Assembly (NCBI GenBank): GCA_002633005.1
Contig: NMRA01000065.1
Span: 464,922 to 528,921 of the forward strand
Length of the DNA stretch: 64,000 nucleotides
Direction of reading: 5' to 3'
Source: Phoronis australis
Lineage: Eukaryota; Phoronida; Phoronidae
Shown: piece by piece, positions 53,435 through 63,700 of the stretch
Position numbering within the stretch: position 1 is the first letter of the stretch
Layout of the letters: each line of letters starts with the position of its first letter
Made by a program: the position numbers and the translations under genes
Notes under the pieces: generated by a model
Told to the model about the DNA's origin: nothing
What the model saw: only the letters and a program-made list of their open reading frames with translations
Database searches by the model: none

Positions 53435-53826
53435 GTAAGAACCGACCCGGGACGATACTTGGAAAGACTGCTAAGCAAGAAAGAATTGTTTAGTGTTACT
53501 ATTGGGGTGTTAGGTTGGCTTTATTTACACTAAATGGCTAGGTTCGAAATTGTCTTGCTTAATTTATTTACATCTTTATGAGAATTCGCTCGTGAAGAAT
53601 TTAATTGAGATGATAGTTAAATATACAGTACTGTACTTGAAATTAATTCAGTTGGGCAGCTTAGCAAGAAACGTAACTGATTGTCGTTGACCTTCACAGA
53701 AATGTTCAGACCTTTTCAGATTATTACAACAATAATTGACTACTTTCAACTACACCTGTTGTCAATGGGTTCACTCGATCGCCTTCGCCGGTTCCGTCGG
53801 GTCAACCAGCTAAGACACTTGCCTCC

Positions 53827-53967
53827 CGTTCAGTAACGCTAGGACATAGCTTAAAAGCAAGACTTTGCGAGATTACGCGAGATATTACCGTGTATTTTAA
53901 ATAAGAGCACGTGACCTTGACTAGCTTTTTGATAGGTCCTAGCGTAGGTACTAGCGTCTACTGAACG
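53827..53967. mobile_element. MITE-like element (GTTCAGTA family), compact copy
   Basis: CGTTCAGTAACGCTAGGAC at the left and GTCCTAGCGT..CTACTGAACG at the right make nested inverted ends of a 141-bp element. The core AAAGCAAGACTTTGCGAGAT is shared with the SF3A1 intron copies. Confidence 0.65.
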
Positions 53968-54950
53968 CACGCCAGATTTGTTTTCGATGACTACTTCCGG
54001 TTTACAGACCAATCAGATGTCTTAGCCGCCTGACCCTGCAAAACCGGCGAAGTCGATCACTCAAGTGCCGCCACTGACAGCAGTATAATCTGGAATACCT
54101 TTGATGTTTCGTTAAGAGGAAATATCAGAGTCTATGCTAGAGCTGCTTTAGCACCATTGGACTTAACATGTAGGAACACCAATAGGTTGCGCAAGTAGTC
54201 GGGTCCACGCTTCGTTTCCTCCGTTTCGATTCATGAGCTGGATGCTGACACGGAATGAATTTAAATCGTATTCAATTTGCTGTGGTAACCAATGAGACAA
54301 TTTTTAAATTATGTAATTAAAATTACATATACCGCATTGGTGATAACAAGCAACGTTTCACCATCTATCCTCCATAGTTTACTCGTACAAAGTCGTTGAA
54401 AGCTACAAGTTATCGCCTTAAGTTCACTTTAAAAACTTAACTTTTGATTTAAACCACTTCCTGTTCAATTCGAGACCACTTTTGGGGTGTGGAATTGAAG
54501 TAATTTCGAGTCTTGTCGAGCAGTGAGACCAAATCGTTCGAGTCGGGAGAAGTCGTAAACGACGTCTTGACCACTGTCTTTAATTCTTATACTTTCCGAA
54601 TGTCGTATACTCAGTCGATACAAAATCGCATACTTCGGGTTCACGAGTTGAAGATGATGAACATGGTCTTGCTCCGGTCGTTCAAAACAATTAGCAGTGT
54701 ACAATTTAAGTGTAATTAGTTCATAAAGAATTTATTTCCGAGACATAATGTCGACGACAAGCACATAAGCCTACAGGGAGAAATTTTTAATCTAAATCCT
54801 AATTTAGATTACTACTATCATTTGCAGCCTTTCAAACACATCAAGGAAAGAAATAAACGGAAGAAGTTGTCTTACTACCAGTTTTATGTTTCCTGTATAG
54901 CGTTAGTCTTTTGAACAAGGCAACGTGATTTCCAACAAAACGGATGGTTA

Positions 54951-56507
54951 TCACTCACCATTGAGTAATGGTGTCGCCTGCTCTACGTCAATTACGACAT
55001 CTGGCGGTGGGGTAACTTTTACCGATGGCGTGGCTATTTTCACTTCTTGTCCGTCATGTGAATGGAGCACATCTGCCGCTTTGCGGATATTGTACATAAC
55101 AAGTTCACCATATTCACGGGCCTGTTCTTCTGTTACAAAATTTGTAAAGTAATCTAAATTATAGAAAAACTTCCCCCGAAATGTCACGAAATTATGCGTG
55201 AACGAGCTCCCTAGCAGATGAGCAGAAGTGGACTGGAGAATTTTCCCTACTTCGACGTGTTCACCCAAACCGCTGAAGAGTTTACTGACATCTCCCAAAT
55301 TTGAAGTTGTAAACTCCGTGTCTGATTTGTTGGTTTTTGTCATGTCAACAAGAAATTTCTCCGGATCCAAAATCTTCTCAGCAATACGCTTAGTCTGTAA
55401 CACCTTTTGAGCCGTCAACTCGTTGTGAATCTGTGCTGTCGTCTGCTCTGCCGTCTTCCAGAAAGATGGCATATCTATCGCTGAACAGTCCACATCTAAG
55501 TCAAAGGAGCCGACGTACATGCCGAAAGCTTTACTCATGTCACGCCACGGTTGACAAAACCGATGCAAGTTTGCTTTATGTTCTGATCGAATTGTTACGC
55601 GAGGACGTTCTATTTTATCCCTGTGTATGAGCTCGTAGAGGGCTTTATTCGCCGCCACTGTGAACGCACCGTGTACTGTAGCCTTTTCGATTTTACATCT
55701 TTGAACAAAAGTTGTAGTTTCTTCCTCCGAAAGCTCAAAGGGAACTGTACGGGTTCTGCCGGTCTCCGTCGACCTCGGTGCTGGATACTCATTTAAGAAC
55801 AAATTTTTTCTCTGAAAGATCACGCGCTTGCCAAAAAATTTCACGGTTGAAAGAACGTCGCCGATGCGAAATTTACGTTCTTCTTCCGGAACTAGGTCTT
55901 CTATTGCAGGCATGATCTGCGTCTCCTGCTCGTCTGAAACGTCTTTCCCCGCTATCAGGAAATTAAGAATTTTTAAGAACTTATCAAACAACATCATGCT
56001 AGAATATCCGTCAGAGATCACGTGATGGAATCCGAATAGCATCACATATTTAAATGCCTTCTCACTGCTTTCACCGTCATTGTTGGTCTTTGTGGCTTCT
56101 CTCTGTTGCGGTGAGCCAACCGGAAGTTTCAGGAGCTTGACTTGCCACAAAGGCCCTTCTTGTTCGTCGTAATGGACGCGAAGCATTTCCTCATATTCAT
56201 TCATCCAATCCTGTTGTTCCATGCTTTCGAAATCTAGCTCTTCTTCTTCCATTTCTTGGAAATAAAAGCATTCGTCTTCGTCTTCAGTCAAACGCATGCG
56301 CAACATGGGGAACTTTCGCCTAAGGTGTATTAAGGCATCACATACTAGTGAAGAGTCCAACGCGTCCTTGCAGTGAAGCATGAGCGCGTAAACGATTTGG
56401 GTGTTGCCAAACTTGTGACAGATTCTCATCATATTTTCCATATCACCCAAGGGTCGCTCCACACCATCTGGCTTTTTGGGAGGTTCTTCTTTGTGCAGAA
56501 TATTCAT
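54951..56507 (-). CDS. Condensation-domain-type (HHxxxDG) acyltransferase
   Basis: 518 residues in one exon. The start is taken as the ATG at 56507 (MNILHKEEPP) because a 3' splice acceptor (TTGTCTTTCAG) lies just upstream, which also excludes the 19 codons open before it. The catalytic motif of the CoA-dependent/condensation acyltransferase fold is intact: GFHHVISDGYSS, with H161, H162, D166, G167. The N-terminal subdomain carries RICHKFGN and the PLWQVKLLKL strand. The C-terminal subdomain has TSNLGDVSKLF and FRGKFFYNLDYFTNFV, corresponding to the latch and floor segments of the fold. Relatives include NRPS condensation domains, PapA5, wax-ester synthases and fungal alcohol acetyltransferases; substrate unknown. 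The last codons run into AATG|GTGAGTGA, a perfect donor, so the true C-terminus may lie in another exon. Confidence 0.82.
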   Translation of the reverse strand: MNILHKEEPPKKPDGVERPLGDMENMMRICHKFGNTQIVYALMLHCKDALDSSLVCDALIHLRRKFPMLRMRLTEDEDECFYFQEMEEEELDFESMEQQDWMNEYEEMLRVHYDEQEGPLWQVKLLKLPVGSPQQREATKTNNDGESSEKAFKYVMLFGFHHVISDGYSSMMLFDKFLKILNFLIAGKDVSDEQETQIMPAIEDLVPEEERKFRIGDVLSTVKFFGKRVIFQRKNLFLNEYPAPRSTETGRTRTVPFELSEEETTTFVQRCKIEKATVHGAFTVAANKALYELIHRDKIERPRVTIRSEHKANLHRFCQPWRDMSKAFGMYVGSFDLDVDCSAIDMPSFWKTAEQTTAQIHNELTAQKVLQTKRIAEKILDPEKFLVDMTKTNKSDTEFTTSNLGDVSKLFSGLGEHVEVGKILQSTSAHLLGSSFTHNFVTFRGKFFYNLDYFTNFVTEEQAREYGELVMYNIRKAADVLHSHDGQEVKIATPSVKVTPPPDVVIDVEQATPLLNGE

Positions 56508-56564
56508 GATGATTGTCTGAAAGACAACGAAAATTTGAGTGTTGAGCAGATAAGAACGACGCAC

Positions 56565-57486
56565 TGTAAATCTCTTGGGACACCAACTTAACTGGAAATG
56601 GTTAATTGTTGTATGAAAGAAATATCAAATTACAAGAACTCGTCTGAAGGCGTCAAATGACATTAAACACACCAATTAGGAATTTCTAAGCAGTTAACCT
56701 TCATTCGACTTTCTACCCATTCTACTCAGCAACGATAACTTTCTTGATCTTGACTCAATTCATTTGCAGTGTCTCTTATCATTTGATTAGTAAACGCTTT
56801 AGTGTTAAAACATCTAATACGCCTTTGAGGGAAAATCCATTTCTTGGCAAGAAGTACCACCGGGTTACGAAATAGCACTCTAATGAGGTCATTCTCTTTG
56901 CATGCGTAAAGCTGAATTCGCTTGGAGACGACCTCTTTCAAATTTTAAGAGAAAATTCGACAAATATTCATCGATGAACATGGCCAAGTTGGGAGACAAT
57001 TTAAGCTGGCTTGTCAACGAGTGTTAATCTGTTTTATAAGACCGCGACAGTCTCCAGTGATAACAAACTTATAGTTCTTGCCAAACCTGGAAACCATGTC
57101 TCATCTGGGTAAGGAACTACTTTGAACACTTTTGTACCGTTGCGACTGATTTCAGAAAACTACTCTTTCGCCGATAATGCCACTTAAGGTTGGGCCCCGG
57201 CTAGAAAATATCCAAATCTGGCTATCTTCGGGACATCAAATCTCAAAAATGGCTGATCGTATACAAACGAAACCTTCAGATATTATGCATCAAGCACTAT
57301 TCCCCAAAAAGATCACGAAATGTTTTTAAATGCTTTACTTTAGGATGAAGGGTTATAAAAATAAGACTTAGGGGTTGGATAAAACAAAAACGAAATGGTT
57401 TTATGGAAAACTATAATTATAGCGTTTTTGAGATTTCATATTGAATATTTATACCAAATTAAGTTTGATCATGCTTTTGATACCAT
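56565..57486. other. Upstream region of the acyltransferase
   Basis: Probably holds its 5'UTR intron and exon; no recognisable coding content. Confidence 0.35.
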
Positions 57487-57735
57487 TGTTTTGCTATCGA
57501 TGTACCATAATTGTACGTGTTTTGCTATCAATATACCATAATTGTACGTGTTTTGCTATCAATGTACCATGATTGTACGTGTTTTGCTATTAATATACCA
57601 TAATTGTACGTGTTTTGCTATCAATGTACCATAATTGTACGTGTTTTGCTATCAATATACCATAATTGTACGTGTTTTGCTATTAATATACCATAATTGT
57701 ACGTGGTTTGTTATCAAGATATCACAATTGTACAT
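57487..57735 (+). repeat. 31-bp minisatellite, ~8 copies
   Basis: TGTTTTGCTATCAATRTACC plus ATAATTGTACG, repeated head to tail with light variation. Confidence 0.9.
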
Positions 57736-57886
57736 GTCTTGCTATTTTCAGATAATGTGTACTTTGACTGAGTTAAAGAAGAATACCACCCAGAAAACAA
57801 CCTATTTTGTATCAATTTAGATCGAGTAGTTCTACTCGATAACGGCACGTTCGGTTGCATTACCTGACACCTGACGGTAGACGGAG

Positions 57887-58432
57887 GTGTTGAAATTATT
57901 CAATGACGTCATTGGTTTCACACGCTGTCTGTTCAGCAGTTCACAACACGGGTTACTGGTGTCAGCATATCACTTGAATTCATCGTTTAACACCAATAAA
58001 TCATCAAACTTCGGTGTGAAACCCTTAAAAATACACCGAGTTCTTATTAAAAGGGGTTGTTTTATTTCGCTTACGGATTTATTGGTATTTGGACACACCA
58101 TAGCCTACAAAGTTTGGCAGGCCAATTTATCAAGGTCTGTAGCAGGAGTTTGGAGTCTGTTCGGAGATAAATTCGAAGTATTCTTCTGTGAAATACAGAC
58201 AGGAGAACCTAGGTTTATGTTGTTTATACTTGTGATATTTTTAGTTTTTAACACACAAAACGCTTGTTATCCCGGCCAGTGGCCAGTGGCTCGGAACCCG
58301 ATCAGGCCAGTCGCGGCCGGACTGACTCGTTATCCAGGCCAGTGGCTCGGAACTCGATCAGGCCCGTCGCGGCCGCCGAACATAAACCAGCTTGAGTTAG
58401 AAACTAAACCTCCAGTCACGAAAAGACTATAA
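57887..58432 (+). other. Unassigned 181-codon open frame
   Basis: It contains a hydrophobic segment (RFMLFILVIFLVFNTQNA) and then a short near-duplication, GQWPVARNPIRPV / GQWLGTRSGPSRP, arising from a ~45-bp DNA repeat (58270-58375). There is no family match, no good Kozak context and no splice support. I lean towards non-coding. Confidence 0.15.
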
Positions 58433-58833
58433 TAGTGAGCCAAAGAAATAATGTGTACGTGATTATTTATGTGAATTAGCCACGAAACTGAAAATCTACT
58501 TAGGCCCGTTGTCGGGGGGCGCGAAGTCGGGTTCCCCTTCCACAGACCGTCAGGGCAAAGGTTGTACAGTAACAACGATTTGAATAATGTATTTGTATTT
58601 CTAAGTACAGATTCCACTAACATGTGACCATAGCATATAAAATCGAGTTATAGTTTCACAACAACTTTCTGTCAGCAAACACTGAATTAGTATGCGCTCA
58701 CACGGTCTCGGTGCCCGGTCATTTACTTTTATTGCCGGTATCAAGAGCCGGTAACGCCGTGGTAAATTTATTGCTGGCATTTCAACATTTGCACTCACGA
58801 ATACTGCAAAGGCATTGCAAATTGTATCTAATG

Positions 58834-59081
58834 CATGCGCGCACCCAGCCTTTACTATGGGGGGTCGAATTTCTGACGAAGTGGACCTTTTCCTGAAAAA
58901 TAAAGCGGGAAGACTAAAAAAAGGTACCACCTTCAGGACTGTGAAATATACGTCTGCGCCTTTTTAGTGGACTTTTGTCACGTTTTCTCGGACTTTTTGT
59001 TTCTCTGAGGCGGACCTTTTTGTCCACTTTGCCAAATGGAGGGCTCCTTTGAGCCCCCGAGCCCCCCTGGGTTTGCGCATG
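58834..59081. mobile_element. MITE (CATGCGCGCACCCAG ends), copy 2
   Basis: Left TIR CATGCGCGCACCCAG at 58834; right end CTGGGTTTGCGCATG at 59067-59081 with two changes. Flanked on both sides by TAATG (58829-58833 and 59082-59086), a 5-bp target-site duplication. The interior matches copy 1. Confidence 0.8.
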
Positions 59082-59293
59082 TAATGAGACAGACTTTGTT
59101 TCAGTTTTATATAAGCATTAGTTAGTATGAGAATAATTCATTTTGAAACAGAACGCAGAATAATAAATGTCTAGGCCTACATGGCAACTCGCCCGGAGCC
59201 AATCCCGACTTAGTCAAGAGCTCATCCGACGAAGACTTCACGGGTCGGATCGTTAGGTTTCACGGGCTATCAGTTCGAACTGGAATACACCGA

Positions 59294-59593
59294 TCAAGAA
59301 ATACTAGAGAGGCGCCATGAACATGCACAGGCACCGAAACGTGTGGATAGTTCTTTGGTAAGCCGGAAATCGTCAGAGAAATCACTGTCAACGAAATGCC
59401 GGCCACAGAGACGGAGATCTTTCACTGCCTCATACTTGCTATTAACAGCGTACCTTTCATTCTTCACTACCGCGAGGCACTTCCTAAACATTTGGGGCTC
59501 TGGAGGAAGTCGAAAAAACGACATACCCGCTTTCTTTGCAGCTTCATAGTTCGGACAAGCGGGAACGATGCACCACAATATAGCGGCATTCAC
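59294..59593 (-). CDS. THAP zinc-finger domain protein (single domain or partial)
   Basis: 99 codons starting at the ATG at 59593. The C2CH ligands are C8 and C13 (C-x4-C), C63 and H66 (C-x2-H), with the usual aromatic-proline step (FFRLP, about 26-30) and the LCGRHF motif ahead of an acidic DSDFSDD turn. The invariant tryptophan of the THAP core appears replaced (MFRKCL), and no AVPTIF-type box is clear after H66. THAP domains bind DNA in transposases and host transcription factors. Later exons, if any, lie to the left on the minus strand; none was recognised. It could be a transposase fragment, a host gene exon or a young pseudogene. Confidence 0.6.
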   Translation of the reverse strand: MNAAILWCIVPACPNYEAAKKAGMSFFRLPPEPQMFRKCLAVVKNERYAVNSKYEAVKDLRLCGRHFVDSDFSDDFRLTKELSTRFGACACSWRLSSIS

Positions 59594-59855
59594 TCTGCAG
59601 ACGAACCATTGACGTCGCTGCGTCGTTTCTCACCTTCTTCACAGGTTAACGCGACACCTCTCGGCAAGGTGAGGCCGACCGTATAAGAGGCGATGTGGAT
59701 ATAGAATGATTAAGACGGTAAAAAGTCTAATTAAATCGGGTGGCATTCTCCTTTCGCCCAGGCGAAATTCTACAGGCTTTCTACTTTAGAATACATGTAC
59801 TTTCTGTAGCCTACTTGACCTTGAACCGACTCACGTGAGCCGTATACAGGGGTTG

Positions 59856-60105
59856 CGAGGCATTGGCCTTTTGGGAAGATTTTTGTGTTTTGATCGCAAA
59901 TTTGTTCCGAACTCGCTAGAGCAGGACGCTGTAAATGCTATCAAGAGAAAAACAATTACTTATGGTTTGTTGAATCCCCGTTTTGTGTAAATTTATTGAA
60001 ATCTGTGTTTGATATGGATGGCTGAAGTGAAGCACCCGTGGAATTCCTATCCCGAGTGTCAGACCTCTTATTACTATGTATAATGTATTGGAGGTTGCTT
60101 GTGTC
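59856..60105. mobile_element. Decayed single arm of the palindromic element
   Basis: GAGGCATTGGCCTTTTGGGA through TGTAAATTTATTGAAATCTG to TAATGTATTGG is colinear with about 63360-63605 of the giant palindrome's right arm, with many changes. Only one arm is present. Confidence 0.65.
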
Positions 60106-61085
60106 GTCAATAAGATCCTACTTATAGAAAGAGAACTTAGATTGCGGTACTTTCCCGATCACAGAAGTGACCACCGACAATTCTGTTTTTGCATTCACAT
60201 TGACACTGCTCTTTTCAAGTCATAAAAACCTTTTCTCATGGGCTGCACTAGAACTGACAAATCGTATACGACTTACCAAGGCTAGTGGTTCTGAATACTT
60301 GTATACGCACTCCGATTAGTCGACTACTACAGTCCGGGGTGCCTAGGTGGAGCTTGACTAATTTTCAGTCTCAACACGCTTCATCTTGAAATCGACACAA
60401 TAATATTGAAGAATGGTTTCGCATTTCGCGTTATTTGTCCTTCATTTGGAGTGAAATACCATTAATCTTTCATGTACATGTGATATTGAAGAAGCGTATG
60501 GCTTGCGCAGTGAATTCCTATCGAACAATTTGCATATGAAATGATCATATATTAGCCTGTTTCCGCTGTGATGGGCGCAGATAATTTAATTTTAATTATC
60601 TCACGTTATGATTTCGAACATGTGCAGGTCAATTTTTGGCTTATCGCATAACGATCAGTTGGTCTGTTTGTTTTTAGGTGACGAGACATGTGGGCTCTGC
60701 TTAAAAAAGATCTAGCGGTTAAATGTGGCCTTAATGCGAGTGCATGACGGAATTATCCAGTTTAGATTGTTACTAGCATTTGTGATATCCCGTCACCTAA
60801 AACGTTCAATGGAGCGAGAAAACATACGTAGTAACTATGCATCAGTACTTAACATAGATAATCAAATGACTTGTTGTTAAGCTTTTTGTTACTCTTGTAT
60901 TAGTAATTTATATGTGAACGCTATCATTTCCGGACTGAGTGGTGTGATGGTTCATCGAAAGCCATCTGGTGAAGAATTACTTTCGCGTACCTCCCTTTTT
61001 TATTTTCCCAATTAGTAAAGTTCCTAAAATTTTTACTAAAACAATCGCTATATAGATTTTTGTCAGCCTCATTTTACCTGTATCA
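60106..61085. other. Non-coding stretch
   Basis: No gene seen. Confidence 0.4.
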
Positions 61086-61525
61086 TATATAATCTGCATC
61101 ATCATCGTATTGCTCGTCATCGTCATCATCATAATTGTCGTCGTCTTCGCCGTCGACGTCATCAAAACCACCATCACCCTCCTCTTCATCGTCCTTGTTT
61201 TCTTCATCTTAATAACAATCATCATCATAACTATCAAGATTGTCCTCCTCCTCATCGTCATCATCATCATCATCATCATTCTGGTCATTATCGTCAGCAT
61301 TATTTCGTGATTGTCATCATCCACATCATTATTATTGCTATCATTTTTATTATCATAACATTGTCGTCGTCATCATTTTCATTTTCATCATTATCATCAT
61401 CAACATCAATCATAACATTGTCGTCGTCTTCATTTTCATCATCAACATCACCATCTTCCTTATCAGCATCCCTGTCGTCGTCGTCACATCATTGGCCTCG
61501 TCGTCTTCGTAATCACTGTCATCAG
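61086..61525. repeat. TCA/TCG trinucleotide-rich microsatellite
   Basis: Imperfect (TCATCATCG)n and ATTATCAT runs. Long frames on both strands here are low-complexity artefacts. A shorter tract resumes at 61764-61830. Confidence 0.95.
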
Positions 61526-61532
61526 GAGAAGA

Positions 61533-61597
61533 CACTGTGGCTCAGTGGTTTGAGCTCCGGACTCCAGTTTGGAGACGCGAGTTCAAATCCTGGCTTT
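61533..61597 (+). repeat. tRNA-like SINE core
   Basis: An A-box-like TGGCTCAGTGG (61538-61548) and a B-box-like CGAGTTCAAATCC (61578-61590) have tRNA-like spacing. Between them, CCGGA-CTCCAGT-TTTGG can fold as an anticodon arm with a 7-nt loop. The acceptor ends do not pair well and the sequence continues into unrelated DNA, so this is a tRNA-derived SINE head or tRNA relic, not a working tRNA gene. Confidence 0.5.
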
Positions 61598-61830
61598 CGA
61601 CTGGCTGGCAATCAAGCATTGCACAAGGGTGTCTCCTATTCCTCTGAACTCGATCTTAGAAGTGAATGTATGCAAGGGAGTGAATGAGAACCTGGATATG
61701 CAATGCGAAAACGATTTCTGGGCGTGTGCTCATATATACGAGTGTAATGTTTAAAACACTTCATCATCACCGACAGTGTCTACATTGTTGTCATTCATCA
61801 TTATCATAATCATCATAGACACCACCAAAA

Positions 61831-62828
61831 TACTGACATTCGTTTAAGAGTTTGAGCATACTAAATCATCAACGGGAGTTTTCGAGCGTTTATCTGATAG
61901 TGAAATTCTGTATGGCTAGCGTGTACTCGAAGTAGGTTCGCCTATGTTGAAATAGATTTGGAACTACTTTTTAGTCTGAATTATTCACAATAAACGACAT
62001 GCCAGTATGGCAGGTGTATCTGTGTGTTTATCGTACGGCTGTCGGTTCTGTCCAGTAGACGAAACATTCTTTATTGTCTAATTTCTGATTAAATATTGAT
62101 TTTGGTAACACAAACATTGTCTTGTGTCTTCGATATTGATTATTTTAGTAGTAGGTATACGCGTGTTGATAAACTGAACTGGTTAACGATTCATATATCG
62201 AACGTATGAGGTGACAGCGCACTTCACTGCTAAATCTACGAGTTTTAGCATGGGGTTTTTACTGGGCCAAGCTCCTGCGAATTCGAAACTCTCCTTCGGA
62301 AGTTCTGCCCCTGCACTTTTGAAAGTGTTGATCAAGGCTGCGTTCCCTAGACGTTAACGATAATGTCATCACGTGTTTCTCTTGTATAATGCATGGCGAT
62401 GTGTCTCGTAATCTTGCGTGGTCTTACCGCGTGTTCTGGTTTTGTTATACGTGTGAATATTTCAATCTTCTCCTGCAATATGACGTTCTGAAGAACACGA
62501 GAAAAAAGGCCAATAGTCAATCTATCAAGATTTGACAAGTCTTCTAATTAAGTTATTAATGGCTAAGTTGAACAGCCCACACCACAACATCACAACTGTC
62601 TAAAACTGGCACTGATCACTCTAGTGTTGGGGGGGGGGCAAGCTAAAACCCGCTAATTAACAAAGTTATTGACTTTTTACATTGGGATTACTGTGTTTAA
62701 ACTTGACTTACAGAAACGCCGAGGAAGCTAAGTAGGTCATTTTACGTCATTAAGTAAGCAACACTGTCATTAATGTGTCACCAATTATAGCCAATGAAAA
62801 GCAAGGTGACATACAGAGAGGAACTTTC
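61831..62828. other. Non-coding stretch
   Basis: No gene seen. A poly-G run lies near 62630. Confidence 0.4.
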
Positions 62829-63700
62829 TGTAACGCCGTGCAGCTTGAGTTACGCTACACAAAGACAAGACGTGTTCCAAATTGCATCACTTTCAACTCC
62901 CAGGCGTCCTCAGCTTCTGATCGTCCCCAATACACTATATATAATACTACAAGGTATGGCACTCCCGACCAGAAATTCCACCGTAGGGTACTTGCTTCAC
63001 TTCAGCCGTCCATATCAAATACAAAACTTAATAAATTTACACAAAACAAGGTTTCAACAAACCATTAGCAATTGTTCTTTCTTATAATACCATTCACGGT
63101 GTCCTGATCCAGCGACAATGCAACAAATTCGCGATCAATGCACAAAAATGTTCCCAAAAAGCCCACGCTTCGAGCCTCCTTGGACGGTTCGAGGTCAAGG
63201 ACGGTACGGAATTATCCGATGAGTTACGGATGGACGGCAATTGCCGGTTTCTCACGGAAGGTTACGAAATGGTCTGGCTAATGTGGAGTTTTCGATGTCG
63301 TGACAGTCCGTGACAAATCGGCTGTTGCCGTACCGTCCTTGACCTCGAACCGTCCAAGGAGGCTCAATGCGTGGGCTTTTTGGGAACATTTTTGTGCTTT
63401 GATCGCGAATTTGTTGCAATCTCGCTGGAGCAGGACACCGTGAATAGTATTAGAAGAAAGAACAATTGCTAATGGTTTGTTGAAACCTTGTTTTGTGTAA
63501 ATTTATTGAGTTTTGAGTTTGATATGGACGGCTGAAGTGAAGCACCCGTGGAATTTTTGGTCGGGAGTGCCATACCTTGTAGTATTATATTTAGTGTATT
63601 GGGTACGATCAGAAGCTGAGGACGCCTGGGAGTTGAAAGTGATGCAATTTGGAACACGTCTTGTCTTTGTGTAGCGTAACTCAAGCTGCACGGCGTTACA
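62829..63700. mobile_element. 872-bp giant palindrome (foldback-type element)
   Basis: The left arm 62829-63207 and right arm 63330-63700 are inverted copies of about 375 bp, separated by a 122-bp spacer. The outer ends are TGTAACGCCGTGCAGCTTG and its exact complement. The flanks CTTTC and CTTTG may be an imperfect 5-bp target duplication. The arms differ by scattered substitutions and small indels. ORFs of about 97 and 62-125 codons in the two arms encode the same peptide because the arms are copies; it has no known domain. The spacer contains GTTACGG and CCGTGAC blocks. Confidence 0.85.

Noticed and set aside
56508-56564. 19 extra N-terminal codons of the acyltransferase
   Set aside because: They lie across a splice acceptor in intron sequence.
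61533-61605. Functional tRNA gene
   Set aside because: A- and B-box-like blocks are present but the acceptor stem does not pair.
60977-61687. Met/Ile/Val/Ser-rich ORFs on both strands
   Set aside because: Trinucleotide microsatellite artefact.
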